Of a stretch of DNA of 64,000 nt, positions 21,101-30,299 are shown one piece after another. The notes under the pieces were generated by a model that was not told the origin of the DNA, made no database searches, and saw only the letters and a program-made list of their open reading frames with translations. The stretch is from Buxus sempervirens. Lineage: Eukaryota; Streptophyta; Magnoliopsida; Buxales; Buxaceae. Made by a program: the position numbers and the translations under genes. Position 1 is the stretch's first letter. The number at the start of each line of letters is the position of its first letter. The stretch covers positions 24,443,126-24,507,125 of the forward strand of contig OX387195.1 of assembly GCA_947561395.2 (NCBI GenBank), given 5' to 3'.

Positions 21101-23062
21101 GCAGGATCCGAATCTCCATCACTATGCTATTTTCTCTGATAATGTCCTTGCATGTGCAGTGGTCGTTAAATCTACCATCTCAATATCTATGGTAAGAGTG
21201 CCTGAGCTTCATTTGGTTTCTGTTCTTGGTTTTTGCTATAAGTTGTATGTGTTTTTATCTGTTTATCTGGTCTCTATTTCAACTTCCACCAAAAGAATTT
21301 AATTTTTAAGAGACAAAGGATACAGGTGGAAATGTATTAGTATTTAATACTACGTGCTGCCATGTGTTAGATCAAATTATCTGCTTGCGATCAGCTCTGT
21401 TATGATGTATGATGTGACTAAAAATAATTATGGTGAAGGTTGCCAATGTTTTAATTTTATTTTTTATTATTATTTTTTTACTAAGTTTAATATACACTGC
21501 TTGAATTATTGGCAGGAGCCAGAAAAAATTGTCTTCCATGTGGTGACCGATGATCTCAATCTTCCAGCATTTACAATGTGGTTCTTGTTGAACCCGGGGC
21601 AAGCCACAGTCCATGTCCAGAGCATAGATGGTTTTGAATGGCTCTCCTCCAAGTATGGTTCAACTTTGAAGAGTTTTAATGCCAGGGACCCGAGATTCGC
21701 TTCATCACTGAACCACCTACGTTTTTATCTGCCAGATGTCTTCCCTTCATTGGAAAAGATTGTGCTTCTTGACCATGACGTGGTGGTTCAGAGGGATCTG
21801 AGGGGATTGTGGAAAGTTGATATGAAGGGTAAAGTAAATGGAGCAGTGGAAACTTGTCGTGAAAGTGAGCCATCATTTCGTCGGATGGATGCATTTATTA
21901 ACTTTTCAGATCCAATTGTGTCAAAGAGGTTTAATGTCAAGGCATGCACATGGGCTTTTGGGATGAACTTGTTTGACCTTAAAGAGTGGAGGAGGTTGAA
22001 TTTGACGGCTGTCTATCATAGATACTTGCAATTGGTAAGGGACCTCTTGCCCCTTTTGTTTGTCTGTAGCATTGTCATCTAAATGAAATGCAATTTATAT
22101 GGTGTTGGGTTTCCCTGAAAGGCTGGTTCTGCAGCTAATTTAAGGGTTTTTGGTTCACTGGTTTACAAAATATTTTTTTATTAGCTTTTATTTTTACTGG
22201 GTTCAGAAAGTAATGCCGTGAAACATTTATCTACAACTCATTGAGTTTCATATTTCTGTCTTATTAGACTACTTTTGCATTTTTCTTGAAAAAGAAAGAT
22301 TGTTTTCCTTGATGAGCCTGAGCCGAGCTATGGTTAGGCTTGTCTCGGTTAAACAACACATACTTGCTTCATCACAAAACAGTTATTGTAATTTTTATTT
22401 TCCAATATTAATAAAAACTAATAGATGTATGAAATGCAAACTGTTCCTGTCGTAAGTGGTGTTTCAGGAAAAATTAAAATACGCCAAGAATACATGCATT
22501 TAGGATATTTCTTTTCATTCTTTGCAAGTTCATTTTGACTAGACTAACCTGTGCTTTTGATATTCTTTACCTGTTATATTCACCCTTTTTGTTCTTTCTG
22601 CGCATTAGCGTCGGCATGAATGCTTGCACACATGGCATGATGCATGCTTGAAACATTTATAATTTTGTTAAACCTCCATCTGTAGTTATACTTGCTATTT
22701 ATGGTTACAAGTTCAAATCATTTCTCTAGAAGTGCATGCAACTGAAAAATCTCACGTATTGCTCTGCAACTTTGATGATGGTGCAGGGAAATAGAAGGCA
22801 GTTGTGGAAAGCTGGGACCTTACCCTTAGGTCTGGTCACCTTTTATAATCACACATTTGCTCTTGAGCATAGATGGCATGTCTTAGGGCTGGGCTACAAC
22901 TCAGGCGTGCGGCGGGGTGACATCGAACGGGCTGCCGTTATTCATTATGATGGGAGTATGAAGCCATGGTTAGAAATCGGGATTAACAAGTACAAGGGTT
23001 ATTGGAGCAAACATGTCAACTACGACCACCCGTATTTGCAACAATGCAATATCCATGATTAG
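9186..23062 (+). CDS. GAUT5/6-like: Galacturonosyltransferase of the GAUT5/GAUT6 type (GT8), nine exons
   Basis: A Golgi type II membrane enzyme of family GT8, expected to add galacturonic acid in pectin (homogalacturonan) synthesis. Exons by eye: 9186-9300, 9426-9463, 9577-9618, 9703-9853, 9946-10019, 20380-20612, 20834-21191, 21516-22034, 22787-23062. All introns are GT-AG and the sum is 1806 nt (601 aa), close to the GAUT6 length as I remember it. Residues 6-30 (CQRILILSLLSVSMLVPIF) form the signal anchor. Later come AKAYLNHAPPGSN, TPKGLHCLSMQLTSDYF, the metal-binding DHD in LLDHDVVVQRDL, and HYDGSMKPW (HxxGxxKPW). The start at 9186 is chosen by similarity; an in-frame ATG at 9117 would add 23 residues. 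Intron 5 is 10.36 kb and contains a sense-oriented retrotransposon. PSBW follows on the same strand. Confidence 0.9.
10020..12689. other. GAUT intron 5, 5' part
   Basis: AT-rich intronic DNA between exon 5 and the RTE relic. No coding domain, terminal repeats or structured RNA was recognised. A short TATATA/CACACA microsatellite lies near 11570-11590. Confidence 0.5.
12690..13370 (+). pseudogene. RTE-type LINE relic in GAUT intron 5
   Basis: Plus-strand fragments match plant RTE reverse transcriptases in order but with many stops. VSLYVIFADEFLL near 12710-12750 corresponds to the FADDIVL catalytic block. KIRMLRWMSENARKAEDKYN near 13000-13055 corresponds to the RMLRWM..KTRKDRIRN block. A TRWFGH-like stretch (GLGMPNGYLGRHL) and a RRRRPG stretch, corresponding to RGRPKKTW, follow up to about 13205. 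The element is highly degraded and far older than the neighbouring chromovirus. Boundaries are approximate. Confidence 0.55.
13726..14168 (+). repeat. 5' LTR
   Basis: The first 125 bp repeat the end of the gag-pol frame, including its stop and the G8 tract near 13840. Then follow TGTAAAAGG, an ATTTAAATAAGG TATA-like site near 13901, and a leader. The repeat ends in TTAACA immediately before the primer-binding site. Confidence 0.93.
14172..14183 (+). other. Primer-binding site (initiator Met tRNA type)
   Basis: TGGTATCAAAGC begins three bases after the 5' LTR. It matches the usual plant tRNA-iMet complement TGGTATCAGAGC at all but one base. Confidence 0.85.
14204..18841 (+). CDS. Gag-Pol polyprotein of the chromovirus (intact)
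   Basis: An uninterrupted frame of 1545 residues from ATG 14204; ATG 14219 is an alternative. The frame is actually open back to 13967 inside the LTR. Domains in order: Gag around residues 100-265; CCHC zinc knuckle C333-C336-H341-C346; aspartic protease DSG at 416; reverse transcriptase with catalytic FDD (D755, D756); RNase H starting at the TDASG near 901; integrase with an HHCC zinc region and catalytic D1158, D1218, E1254 (35 residues between the last two); and a C-terminal chromodomain around 1452-1505 (GRKPPNYEVLIQWRNLP). No catalytic residue is missing. The last 35 codons lie in the 3' LTR. The element appears competent on paper; activity is untested. Confidence 0.93.
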   Translation: MPVTRMESRMDQIEMDLQRMPEMEEKIADLQSSLTIIAQKMEEGFRSLMKAKAIEGCNLGETSPTRATEVAGSSGESLMPNQGVNGDRVVTAVGEFRPRKLELPIFNGDDPDAWLFRAERYFVMNGLTEAEKISAAGICFEGVALSWFQWEEARRPLLTWEELRHQMIRRFRDAQIGTLHQRFFSIKQTSTVAEYRERYEILSIGLKHLDEDMLAAVFTNGLTEEIQAELLVLNPSGLQARMETARRIEERDLLLRRVKGEGRETRPYRGPMGPQFKSEQRMIGLVGSKQSTGVVKPLPTPYSTSSSSSSSNSNTVKRLTAAEIQSKRERGLCFRCDEKFHIGHRCKQRELQVMVVDDGPETEEYSDEEEDSSPTQGSTMIERAELSLNSVVGLSDPRTMKMKGAVNGAEVVVLIDSGASHNFISKGVVEQLGIPVTETMGYGVIMGNGEPVRGQGMCKGVLLSLQGLTVVEDYIPLDLGGSDIILGVKWLATLGTIQVNWQRMQMKIKMGNSMVSLQGDPSLSKSSISLKSMMKIMWNEGHGLLLELNRLQPTEVESQSSFSPEISETLTEFADVFECPATLPPQRSQDHSIPLKGGTEPISVRPYRYPHIQKNEIERLVSEMLSAGIIQPSGSPFSSPVLLVKKKDGSWRFCVDYRALNKATVPDRFPIPNIDELLDELQGAKFFSKLDLKSGYHQIRMCPSDVYKTAFRTHEGHYEFLVMPFGLTNAPATFQALMNTIFKCLLRKSVLVFFDDILIYSSSLAEHLNHLQEVLSILRSNQLYANAKKCCFGQTQLEYLGHIISAEGVAADPGKIRAMEQWPMPKNIKELRGFLGLTGYYRRFVRDYGKIVAPLTQLLRKDAFVWTETTTSAMNQLKQAMLQLPVLALPDFNETFIVETDASGVGLGAVLSQQGRPIAFYSHSLMNRARLKSVYERELMAIVFAVQKWRHYLLGRHFVVRTDQSSLKYLLEQRLVAVEHQKWLVKLLGYDLEIQYRPGRSNKVADALSRVQWNAEMQSITLPTLVDFQLLTQQVRKDEKLQAIISEITRDPSSKKQWTLVQGQLRFKNRIVLPRNSSFIPSLLQEFHNSPVGGHSGFLKTYKRLASEIFWEGMKNDIKAFVEACSICQQNKHEALSPAGLLQPLPIPQAIWEDISMDFIEGLPKSQGVDSILVVVDRLSKYSHFMALKHPFSAIKVAALFVQQVVRLHGFPRSIVSDRDRIFMSHFWSELFRLQQTSLRRSTSYHPQTDGQSEVVNRCLETYLRCFASSQPRTWADWLAWAEYWYNTSFHTSTKFTPFRIVYGRDPPPLVRYGHSRATNYSVEEQLQQRDHMLDELKAHLVAAQVRMKQGTDLHRRDVTFQVGDMVYLKLRPYRQRSLARRSNEKLSPRFFGPFMVIQRIGRVAYKLQLPVSASIHSVFHVSQLRKAIGATTPCQQLPKGLQDDMEWRVEPEKLLDIRPATGRKPPNYEVLIQWRNLPEFEASWELFDTMVHMFPDFHLEDKVLSLAGSIDKPPMKFTYGRRKRNKNAEVDRGISEGLGGPGVN
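18736..19178 (+). repeat. 3' LTR, overlapping the gag-pol C-terminus
   Basis: It begins within an ATT-GAT codon pair of gag-pol and carries the last 35 codons and the TAG at 18839-18841. A G8AAA tract follows at 18850-18860, then TGTAAAAGG at 18866. The purine-rich GGCGGGAAG lies immediately upstream of the LTR boundary at 18725-18733. Confidence 0.93.
19184..20379. other. GAUT intron 5, 3' part
   Basis: Intronic DNA after the retrotransposon. It ends in a TTTTATTTGGTTTTGGAAACAG acceptor-type tract at exon 6. A weak chromodomain-like phrase near 19650 (VLVKWKDKTVASS) is not supported by any other domain. A GT-repeat microsatellite lies at 20118-20134. Confidence 0.45.
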
Positions 23063-23640
23063 TTACACAGTATGGTGGAGAAGGATGATCCAAGTTCAAT
23101 TCTTCTTGCACAGCTGTTGCTTCATGTTCCATGGCTACAGACGTCACCCAATTCTTTCTGGATAAAATGCCCTCATGTAAATTGATTTAATTTTTCCTCT
23201 CTTATATTTTCTTTCTTCTCCGACGATAATATTTTAGATCCGAGCCAGTTTACAAGTAGGCAGAAATAAATGTCTTTTATTTTCACATTTTGTTGAGTTG
23301 GAAGGGGAAGGGAAAGGGGAGTTTTAATGGTGTACAGAAATTTGTTTCAAATCCTGTTGCCTCACACTGTATCTTTTTGTTTTGGAATAGGCAATGACCA
23401 TGAATCTCACTATCAGATATATAGCTTTGATGCTTTGATGACTCACTAAGCAACTGAATATATTTTTTTTAACACTATTTCAAAGCTCTTTTCAGATATA
23501 TAGCTTTGATGCTTCGATGACTAGCTAAGCAACTGAAAACGAGAATTAAGGTCGAAAAAGAGAAGGGAATGCTATTTCCATTGAATGTTGACATAATTGG
23601 ATGATCCTGACCCCTTCTGATCATGCGGAGAATTATGCTG
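23063..23640. other. GAUT 3' flank
   Basis: Probable 3' UTR and spacer downstream of the GAUT stop. A short phrase AGATATATAGCTTTGATGCTT is repeated near 23416 and 23494. No gene is seen. Confidence 0.4.
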
Positions 23641-24161
23641 CATTTGGCATTGTTGTTTGCTTTTTCTTTATTTTTTGAAGTAATAAGCATATTTGGATAA
23701 TGAATGCTTTTACTTTTAATAATGGAATAAAAAACAATATAATTGCTTTTTTTGCATTTGGCATTGTTTTTTGTTTTTTATTTATTTTTTGAAGTAATAA
23801 GCATATTTGGATAATGAATGCTTTTACTTTTCATAATAAAAGAAAAAACAATATAATTGCTTTTTTTGCATTTGGCATTGTTTTTTTCTTTTTCTTTATT
23901 TTTTGAAGTAATAAGCATATTTGGATAATGAATGCTTTTACTTTTCATAATGAAATAAAAAACAATATAATTGCTTTTTTTGAGAAGTGAAATTTTATTG
24001 ATTCTCACTTTTGTTAAGCAACTAGGAAAAATTGAGAAGCAATAAAATATTGCTTTTCAAGAGAAGCAAAAGGCAAAAAGTGGTGGCGCTGTCCAAACAT
24101 GCTTATTGCTTCAAAAGGCAAAAAGTAAAAAACAAAAACAAAAAACATTGCCAAACGCACT
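23641..24161. repeat. MITE-like structure with one arm triplicated (3 x 114 bp) and an inverted partner
   Basis: Three near-identical units begin CATTTGGCATTG at 23641, 23755 and 23869 (period 114) and run to about 23981. Each contains GAAGTAATAAGCATATTTGG. At about 24090-24161 the reverse complement of the same motif occurs (GTTTGGCAATG and GAAGCAATAAGCATGTTTGG read on the minus strand). The whole looks like a terminal-inverted-repeat element with its left arm amplified in tandem. It lies 270 bp upstream of PSBW. Confidence 0.65.
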
Positions 24162-24430
24162 TGTGTGGTGGCACTGGTTCATTACTGTTGATGCACCTCT
24201 TTAGGCAACGGATGACACAACATGTGGATGTCATTGATTGGGTGTATGCGGATAGAGGATCTTAAGTGGCTAAAATCTGTATATCTATCTATCTATCCAT
24301 GTCGTGTGGTGTTCTTTCACGGACTGTTCTAGCAATATTAATCTGTTAATTCCTCCCAAAGGATACCTGGGCTTCAAATTGGGCACTATTTTTCTTCTTC
24401 CTGAACCGGTTTCTTCTTTGCTGAAGAAGT

Positions 24431-24939
24431 ATGGCTACTATCACTGCAACTACCCCTGCTTCATCATTTGCACTTGTTACTCCCGTGCAAGGAGGATCTG
24501 TGAGGGTCTCCTCCTCTGTTCTTGGTAAGATTCCATATCACTTCTCGCTGCAGATCGTTTGATGTGTGGTTAAGAGGTGAAAACTGTTTGATTTAAGTTT
24601 TTCATTTTGTTTCTAACATGGGTTCCAGGGTTGCCGGCGAGGGCGAAGAAGGGACGAGTGAGGTGTTGCGTGGAGGAGAAGCAGGTGGCAAACGACATGG
24701 GATCAAACATGGTTATGGGTGCATCATTGTTGACGGCCGCTTATGCGGCGACTATGTCAAGCCCTGCATTGGCTTTGGTTGATGAGAGATTGAGCACAGA
24801 GGGAACAGGTCTTCCCTTTGGTTTGAGCAACAACCTTCTTGTGTGGATACTTGTGGGTGTGTTTGCTCTGATTTGGGCTCTGTATGTTGTTTACACTTCC
24901 ACCCTTGAAGAAGATGAGGAGTCAGGATTGTCCCTATAA
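24431..24939 (+). CDS. PSBW: Photosystem II reaction centre protein W, chloroplast precursor
   Basis: A small nuclear-encoded thylakoid protein that associates with PSII and stabilises its supercomplexes. Exon 1 is 24431-24524 and exon 2 is 24629-24939, with a GT-AG intron that splits a Gly codon; the total is 134 aa. The N-terminal Ser/Thr-rich [18 protein letters not shown] region is the stromal targeting part. A hydrophobic [13 protein letters not shown] segment follows and serves for thylakoid insertion. The mature protein begins near [10 protein letters not shown] and has one membrane helix ([19 protein letters not shown]). It ends in the characteristic [11 protein letters not shown]. 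Length and all landmarks match the family. It is co-oriented with the upstream GAUT gene. Confidence 0.95.
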
Positions 24940-26501
24940 AGCCTTTCATTGTAATCTATAACTATTAGTACAAATAATGTATGAAAAGTTCACATCTTGT
25001 ATGGTTTGGATTGGAACAGAATCCTAATTTACTTTCAGAATTCATGTGTTTGTTTCTACTCTCTGTGAGATGAGTTATTTTTGTTATTCTTGCTTGATTG
25101 CTTTCTGGGTGCATCTCTTTTCTCAACAGAGAGAAGAAAAACCAAAATGGAGGTAGATGTGGTTCACATGGACTGGTCTTGTGCTGGCCCCACAACTTCA
25201 ATCAATAATGGAGCAAAGCTGCCTGCAAGCCCATATCAAATTTTTCTATGAGCCCAAGCCTGACCTAAAACTGGCCCATTGAACCATCAAATCTCATTTA
25301 AACTTTCACCACAAGAGAGGCCATCTAGTATTGTAAAAATTTGAGCAAATTTTATGAACTACATCTATGATAATATCAAGCCAATCCAAAAGATTATACT
25401 TTCATCACTCCTAAATAAATACTCAACCCACAACTTTAGCAAGCATTGAGGGACAAAGAAATCACAGAACTTCAAGGAACCAAGACTAATTTAATGTTAG
25501 ATGTAGGAAGGCTATTAAAGCAGAGTAATCAGATTACTTCTTCACTGTTTCTGCCTTCCTTTTGTGTAATGGAACAATAAATGGGTCAGATCTTTCATTC
25601 ACATCATGCCTAAGGATCACAACACAGTATTGGCCCCTCCCCGCAGAACCAGGGTCCCATGTTTACCTGTACATGGATCCATTATATTATTTTAAGCTTT
25701 GAAAAGAATAATTATTTCCATTAAGGGAAATGCATGAAGCTCCAACTCTGTCAGATCCAAGAGAACTTAATTTGTCTCTGATCTTGCAATCAAGACTGCA
25801 GTAAACCTGATGAATTCCTGAATGGGAAAGCTCATATGCTACAGACATCTAGTTTTATATATGTTTGAGGATACATGCAACCCAATTTCTTTAGGCCCAT
25901 GTAAATAAACAAAGAGCATCACAGCATGAAGCTTAAAGTGCAACTAACCACCATGTTTATTATAGAATTCCAACCCCATTTAAGGCCCCATCAATTCATA
26001 TGGAGACCATAGTCACTAGTCAAATGGGCAATTGATTATTCATTAAAAATAACTGAAAACAATAAACAAATAACATAAACTAATGGAGCTGAATAAATGC
26101 CCCTTCAATATGCACATGGGCTTGTTCCCTCCTTCATTTGGATCATGGATGATGGATCATATTAAATGGCTCCTCACCCTTACAATAAATTGAATAATAA
26201 TAAATAAAATCAAGAGTTGCATGATACAAAGAATCTCATGAGCTAAAAAAATCCCATTAAAACTAGAGGAGTATAATGCACAGTAGCAGCAAGAACAAAC
26301 AATAAAACAAGCATAATTAAGTAAATCATTACTTGTAAATAACCTAAACATAGCCAAATCTTGGGGACAAGTATTATTGCTTCTTGTCCATAACAAATCT
26401 CCATTTTGTTTTCATAATTATACATCAAAACACAATACATAAAAACCCAAACAACTTGCTCTCTATCCATCTCACAAACATTTGTTCTGATGTTTACTAC
26501 T
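24940..26501. other. Spacer between PSBW and the Aux/IAA gene
   Basis: The two genes converge here. The first few hundred bases are likely the PSBW 3' UTR and the last few hundred the 3' UTR of the minus-strand Aux/IAA gene. No coding domain or transposon termini are recognised. Confidence 0.5.
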
Positions 26502-28843
26502 TCAGCTTCTGTTCTTGCATTTCTCTAGGGCTCTTGGTGCTGAAATTCAAGTAAGAAACATATTAGCAATAAAAGTAAACAACATGAAAGTCACTGTAAT
26601 CAACTCATTAGGCCAATGTTAGCTTTTAAGCTTGGCTTGATCTGAGATTATGAGATTTCAGCTATGCCCTTGAAAGTCCAGACAGCTGGGTTTAAATTAA
26701 ATTATCTGTAAAAAGTTACCAATAAAATACATCTAATAATTTTGAGCAATTACCACCCAAGCCTCCAAACAAAAAATCAGTTAAGGTACTAACCAAGTCC
26801 AATCGCCTCCGATCCTTTCATTATACGCAAGCGCTTGCATGAATCAACAAACATCCTGGAGAAATCAAAGAAGGTTTCATAATTCAGTTTATTTCTATCA
26901 AATTTATTAAGAGATTAATTGGTAAAACCCAAACTGATCACCGTTTCATCTTCATGCATAAGCTAAAATAAGCTAACAAGATTACATTTGCTTGCAAGAT
27001 AACTGCTGAAAGGATAAAACATTCATGCTTTAAGGTTTGTCAAGATGGGTTTATACTAAATTACATAATCCTTTGAGGTTAATCTTGTTATAGGATGAAG
27101 AACTTACTCCCATGGGACATCGCCAACCAGCATCCAGTCGCCGTCCTTGTCCTCGTATGTGGGCACAAATTCTGAACTGTTCAAAAGATCTATTAACTTG
27201 CTCTCATTCATGAAATCCTTCATTCCTTGAGACCCGCAGTGACCTTCAATGTATAATCCCATTATAAACAAAATATATTTCTGACTAAGATCAAAATTAT
27301 AGTGAAATGAAACAAGAACATAGAAAAGGGCTGTTTATTCGGCCCATAACACAATAATGAGGTTAATGTAAAAGTTGTTCTCTACTTACCAATGGTGAAA
27401 GAACTGAACATCTTGCCTAAGGCATCAGACAGCTCTTGGTAGCTCTTGTACATCTTTAGGTCTACCTTACGAAGGTAAGGTGCGCCATCCATGCTAACCT
27501 TCACAAACATAGCGCTGCCGTTCACCTTCTCGCTCTCATCAGTATTGCTCTTCTGGACAGCCAGAATGTTCTTTCGGAATGATCGGACGGGTGGCCAACC
27601 CACAACCTGTGCCCTGAAATCCCAGGAGCATGAAATTATTCAACTTCAGTTACGACTTCATGCACTAAATTGGACCTATTTGGACAACAACTCCAGAGGA
27701 ATAAAACAAAAACAAAAAATCGATACAAGAAAGAACAAAATGAAATATAGTGATAAGAAAGTTTATGAGTTGTAACTTGTAAAGTTACATATTAGAAAAA
27801 CAGAAAATGGAAAAGGAAAAAAAATAAAGGGAAGAGAACCGAATAGGGATCTTTTTTTTTTTTCTTTTTTCCTCCTCTTCCTTTATGCATTCTGAGAAGA
27901 ACACTATGCATTTTAATATCTTCACGTTGGTAGATAGGAAAGGAGAAGATTCAGAGGAGAACATATCTTGCATGCAATTCCCATGGGAAATCTAAGAAAT
28001 CAATTATTCTCAATTGTAATATTTTTCAGATCATCATCAACATAAGCAGTTCAAGTGGGGGTTGGCAATGCAATTCTTGTCACAACATAGAATACTAGGA
28101 AAAACAGACAATTTGAAGAAATACTATCACATATATCTGTAAGATAATCTTTGTTAAGGTCTTTAATTATCCTCATGAATTCTGGATCTTTTCTTTCCCT
28201 ACTATTGGCAAGTGTTATAATTCCATCAGGAACACTGATATTTCAATTACAACAGTAAGATCAGAGAGCTCCCCATGTCTCCAAACCTAGTTTTAAAAAT
28301 AGAAAAAGGTTAAACTACAGTTTCCTCCTCTCCTTTCTTTCTTTTGATTTCTACTCAAGAAACATGTAAATTAAAGGATCATTAATTAGTTCAACACCCA
28401 TCATCAGGGAAAGAATCACTAATTAATATAGACCAAAATTAAGGAAAATAAAAACCAAATGAACTCAAAAAATAGTATCAATTCACACCCATCCGGCATC
28501 ACCACGAAAACAACCACCAATATAAGAAGAGAGAGAAAAAAAATCCAAGCAAACTAAATATGATTTCATGAACTTACTTAGACGGCGGCTTAGCAAGATC
28601 ATTAGTGCAAGGAAAAAGGTTCTTCTTATCAGATGAATTCTGAGTCTTCTCAGTCTGATCCAGACTTGTCTCCTTGGACTGAAGGTTAAGCTCTAAATCA
28701 ACAGTCTGAGAGAAGACCCTCTTACCGGTGTTCTTCCCCATCTCAACTTCGCTTCCGCTTGCGCCTGGCAACCCGAGACGCAGCTCTGTTTCTTCAAAAT
28801 TCAAACTATACTCGTTGTTCCCTGTGCCGACCATGTTCGCCAT
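26502..28843 (-). CDS. IAA14/16-like: Aux/IAA auxin-response repressor of the IAA7/14/16/17 type
   Basis: A short-lived nuclear repressor that binds ARF factors and is degraded through TIR1/AFB on auxin. Exons (minus strand): 28843-28578, 27613-27390, 27243-27108, 26855-26794, 26539-26502. All have GT-AG junctions and the sum is 726 nt, 241 aa. Domain I is the EAR motif TELRLGLPG at residues 19-27, with a second LxLxL in VDLELNL (48-54) and a KR pair at 41-42. The degron is VVGWPPVR at 92-99. The PB1 region (domains III/IV) runs from [15 protein letters not shown] through [15 protein letters not shown] to [14 protein letters not shown], ending [12 protein letters not shown]. Every signature is intact. 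A MULE-type MITE lies 231 bp upstream of the start. An IAA4-type gene follows head-to-head 20 kb away. Confidence 0.94.
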
Positions 28844-29073
28844 TTTCCGGCAAACTTCCAGTGGAAGTCCGGCAAGGAATTGACCAAGTATTGTATAGTC
28901 TTATCTCTTTACCTTCCCTGAGTCCCCTCTCTCTATATGTTTCTTTGCCTTTTGTTTTGTTTGTTCTTTGCTGCTTGTTTTGGTTGAGGAAGGAGCAAAT
29001 GTAGCAAAGGAAGAGATGGCTAAAGAATAGATGGATGTGGGTGGGAACTGGGAAGAAGGGTCTGTAAATGCGG

Positions 29074-29206
29074 AGCATGCATCCTCTACAGCGGGGGCTG
29101 TAAACAGCCCCTCACATTCCATGTGGGCCCTACCATTCATTTGGAGGGCCCCACACCATTCATGTGAGGGGCTGTTTACAGCGGGGGCTGTAGACGATGC
29201 CCACTC
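29074..29206. mobile_element. Mutator-type MITE in the Aux/IAA promoter
   Basis: A 133-bp element flanked by the perfect 10-bp direct repeat GTAAATGCGG (29064-29073 and 29207-29216). Long inverted arms pair about 29079-29116 with 29164-29200 (TGTAAACAGCCCCTCACA against its complement). The 5-bp core GGGGG in CAGCGGGGGCTG keeps the same direction in both arms. A TSD of 10 bp with long TIRs fits MULE-derived MITEs. It sits just upstream of the minus-strand Aux/IAA start at 28843. Confidence 0.75.
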
Positions 29207-30185
29207 GTAAATGCGGTTCGCGTGTCATGGGGTTGGACAAATGATATCTTGACACATGGAGTTTATAGGGTGCATCATCCTCGGGCTTGTCGGGTTACGT
29301 CACGACAGCGTGATGCCACTCAACTGAAGTGTACAGCGCGTGGGCCTCGCCCGGCCCGTTTGATATAGCACGGCAACGGTCCCCTTAAAACCAATAAACC
29401 GAATTAAACCAAACTTATTAGGGTTCGTTTTGCTTGTATACTAACCAGGGGAAATGCATTAATGAAGGAACATTTTATAATTGGTAGAAGAAACACACAG
29501 ACCGGAAATAACTAAACTCTCTTGCATGGCCTCATCAAATAATTGGCAAGAGAGAAAAGCAGGACAGGAGGGATATATTTTGGGATATATTTTTGGAAGA
29601 AATATTTTGTATATATACTAAAGTTTGCATGGTTCATCTTGTTGGGAGAGATGAAGAGAGAGGAAAGGTGATGATGGGACCCAGGTGTAGAAGGGTGTTT
29701 GGGAAGTCAACCCATGTGAAGAGATTGATTGGAAGGGAAGTGAAGGGTCCCACCAAGTCATGTGACCTTGTTGGCATGTCTCTTTGTCTCAAACCCTCTC
29801 CCATGTGCGTCCCTTCAGGGAGGACATTCCCAACACCCACAACCCCTTTCTTGGTCTTAACCATCCCCAACTTTTATAAAATTGGGAATTTTTTTTTTCC
29901 ATTTTAATAAAGTAAAATAAAAATCCCTTTTAATAAGCACTAATGACCTACCCTAAGGCTTAAATTACAGATGATTCTTAATCCCCATATTTTAAATATG
30001 TAATTTATGGCCTTCTGGATGAGGACTTTTTTGGTCAAGATGGAATTTGGCATGGAGGGTCATCCAAGTATATAGTTTGAGGTTCATTGGGCTAAATTCG
30101 GTTTGGGCTGGCTATATTTTAAATCGGGTTGAGTCAGAACTCATCAAACCTAACCCACGTTAGTCCGACTTGAAATCCTTAGAAA
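29207..30185. other. Upstream region of the minus-strand Aux/IAA gene
   Basis: Spacer with two TGTCTC auxin-response-type hexamers in tandem at 29777-29782 and 29785-29790, about 0.93 kb from the start codon. No gene is seen. The CG-containing stretch at 29280-29360 is notable against AT-rich surroundings. Confidence 0.4.
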
Positions 30186-30299
30186 CCCTTTGCTGGAAGA
30201 ATTGTTGGTCCAACGGTGAAATATTTATCCACACAAGTATATGAAGTCTATATGTACATACTCTCCACCGTTGGACCAACAGATCTTCCAACGCAAGGG
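30186..30299 (+). other. Long imperfect hairpin (miRNA-precursor-like or tiny foldback element)
   Basis: The arm 30186-30218 (TTGTTGGTCCAACGGTG at its loop-proximal end) pairs with 30266-30299 (CACCGTTGGACCAACAG onward). The stem is about 33 bp with roughly four mismatches or bulges, around a 47-nt loop. The loop-proximal 17 bp are perfectly paired. This geometry suits a plant miRNA precursor, but a short MITE is equally possible. The mature sequence is not one I recognise. Confidence 0.45.

Noticed and set aside
20808..21122. 104-codon minus-strand frame overlapping the GAUT exon
   Set aside because: Antisense shadow of GAUT exon 7, which has clear family similarity on the plus strand.
23641..24161. 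Considered as a CRISPR-like or satellite array
   Set aside because: Three long contiguous direct repeats without spacers plus an inverted partner in a plant nuclear genome; MITE arm amplification fits better.
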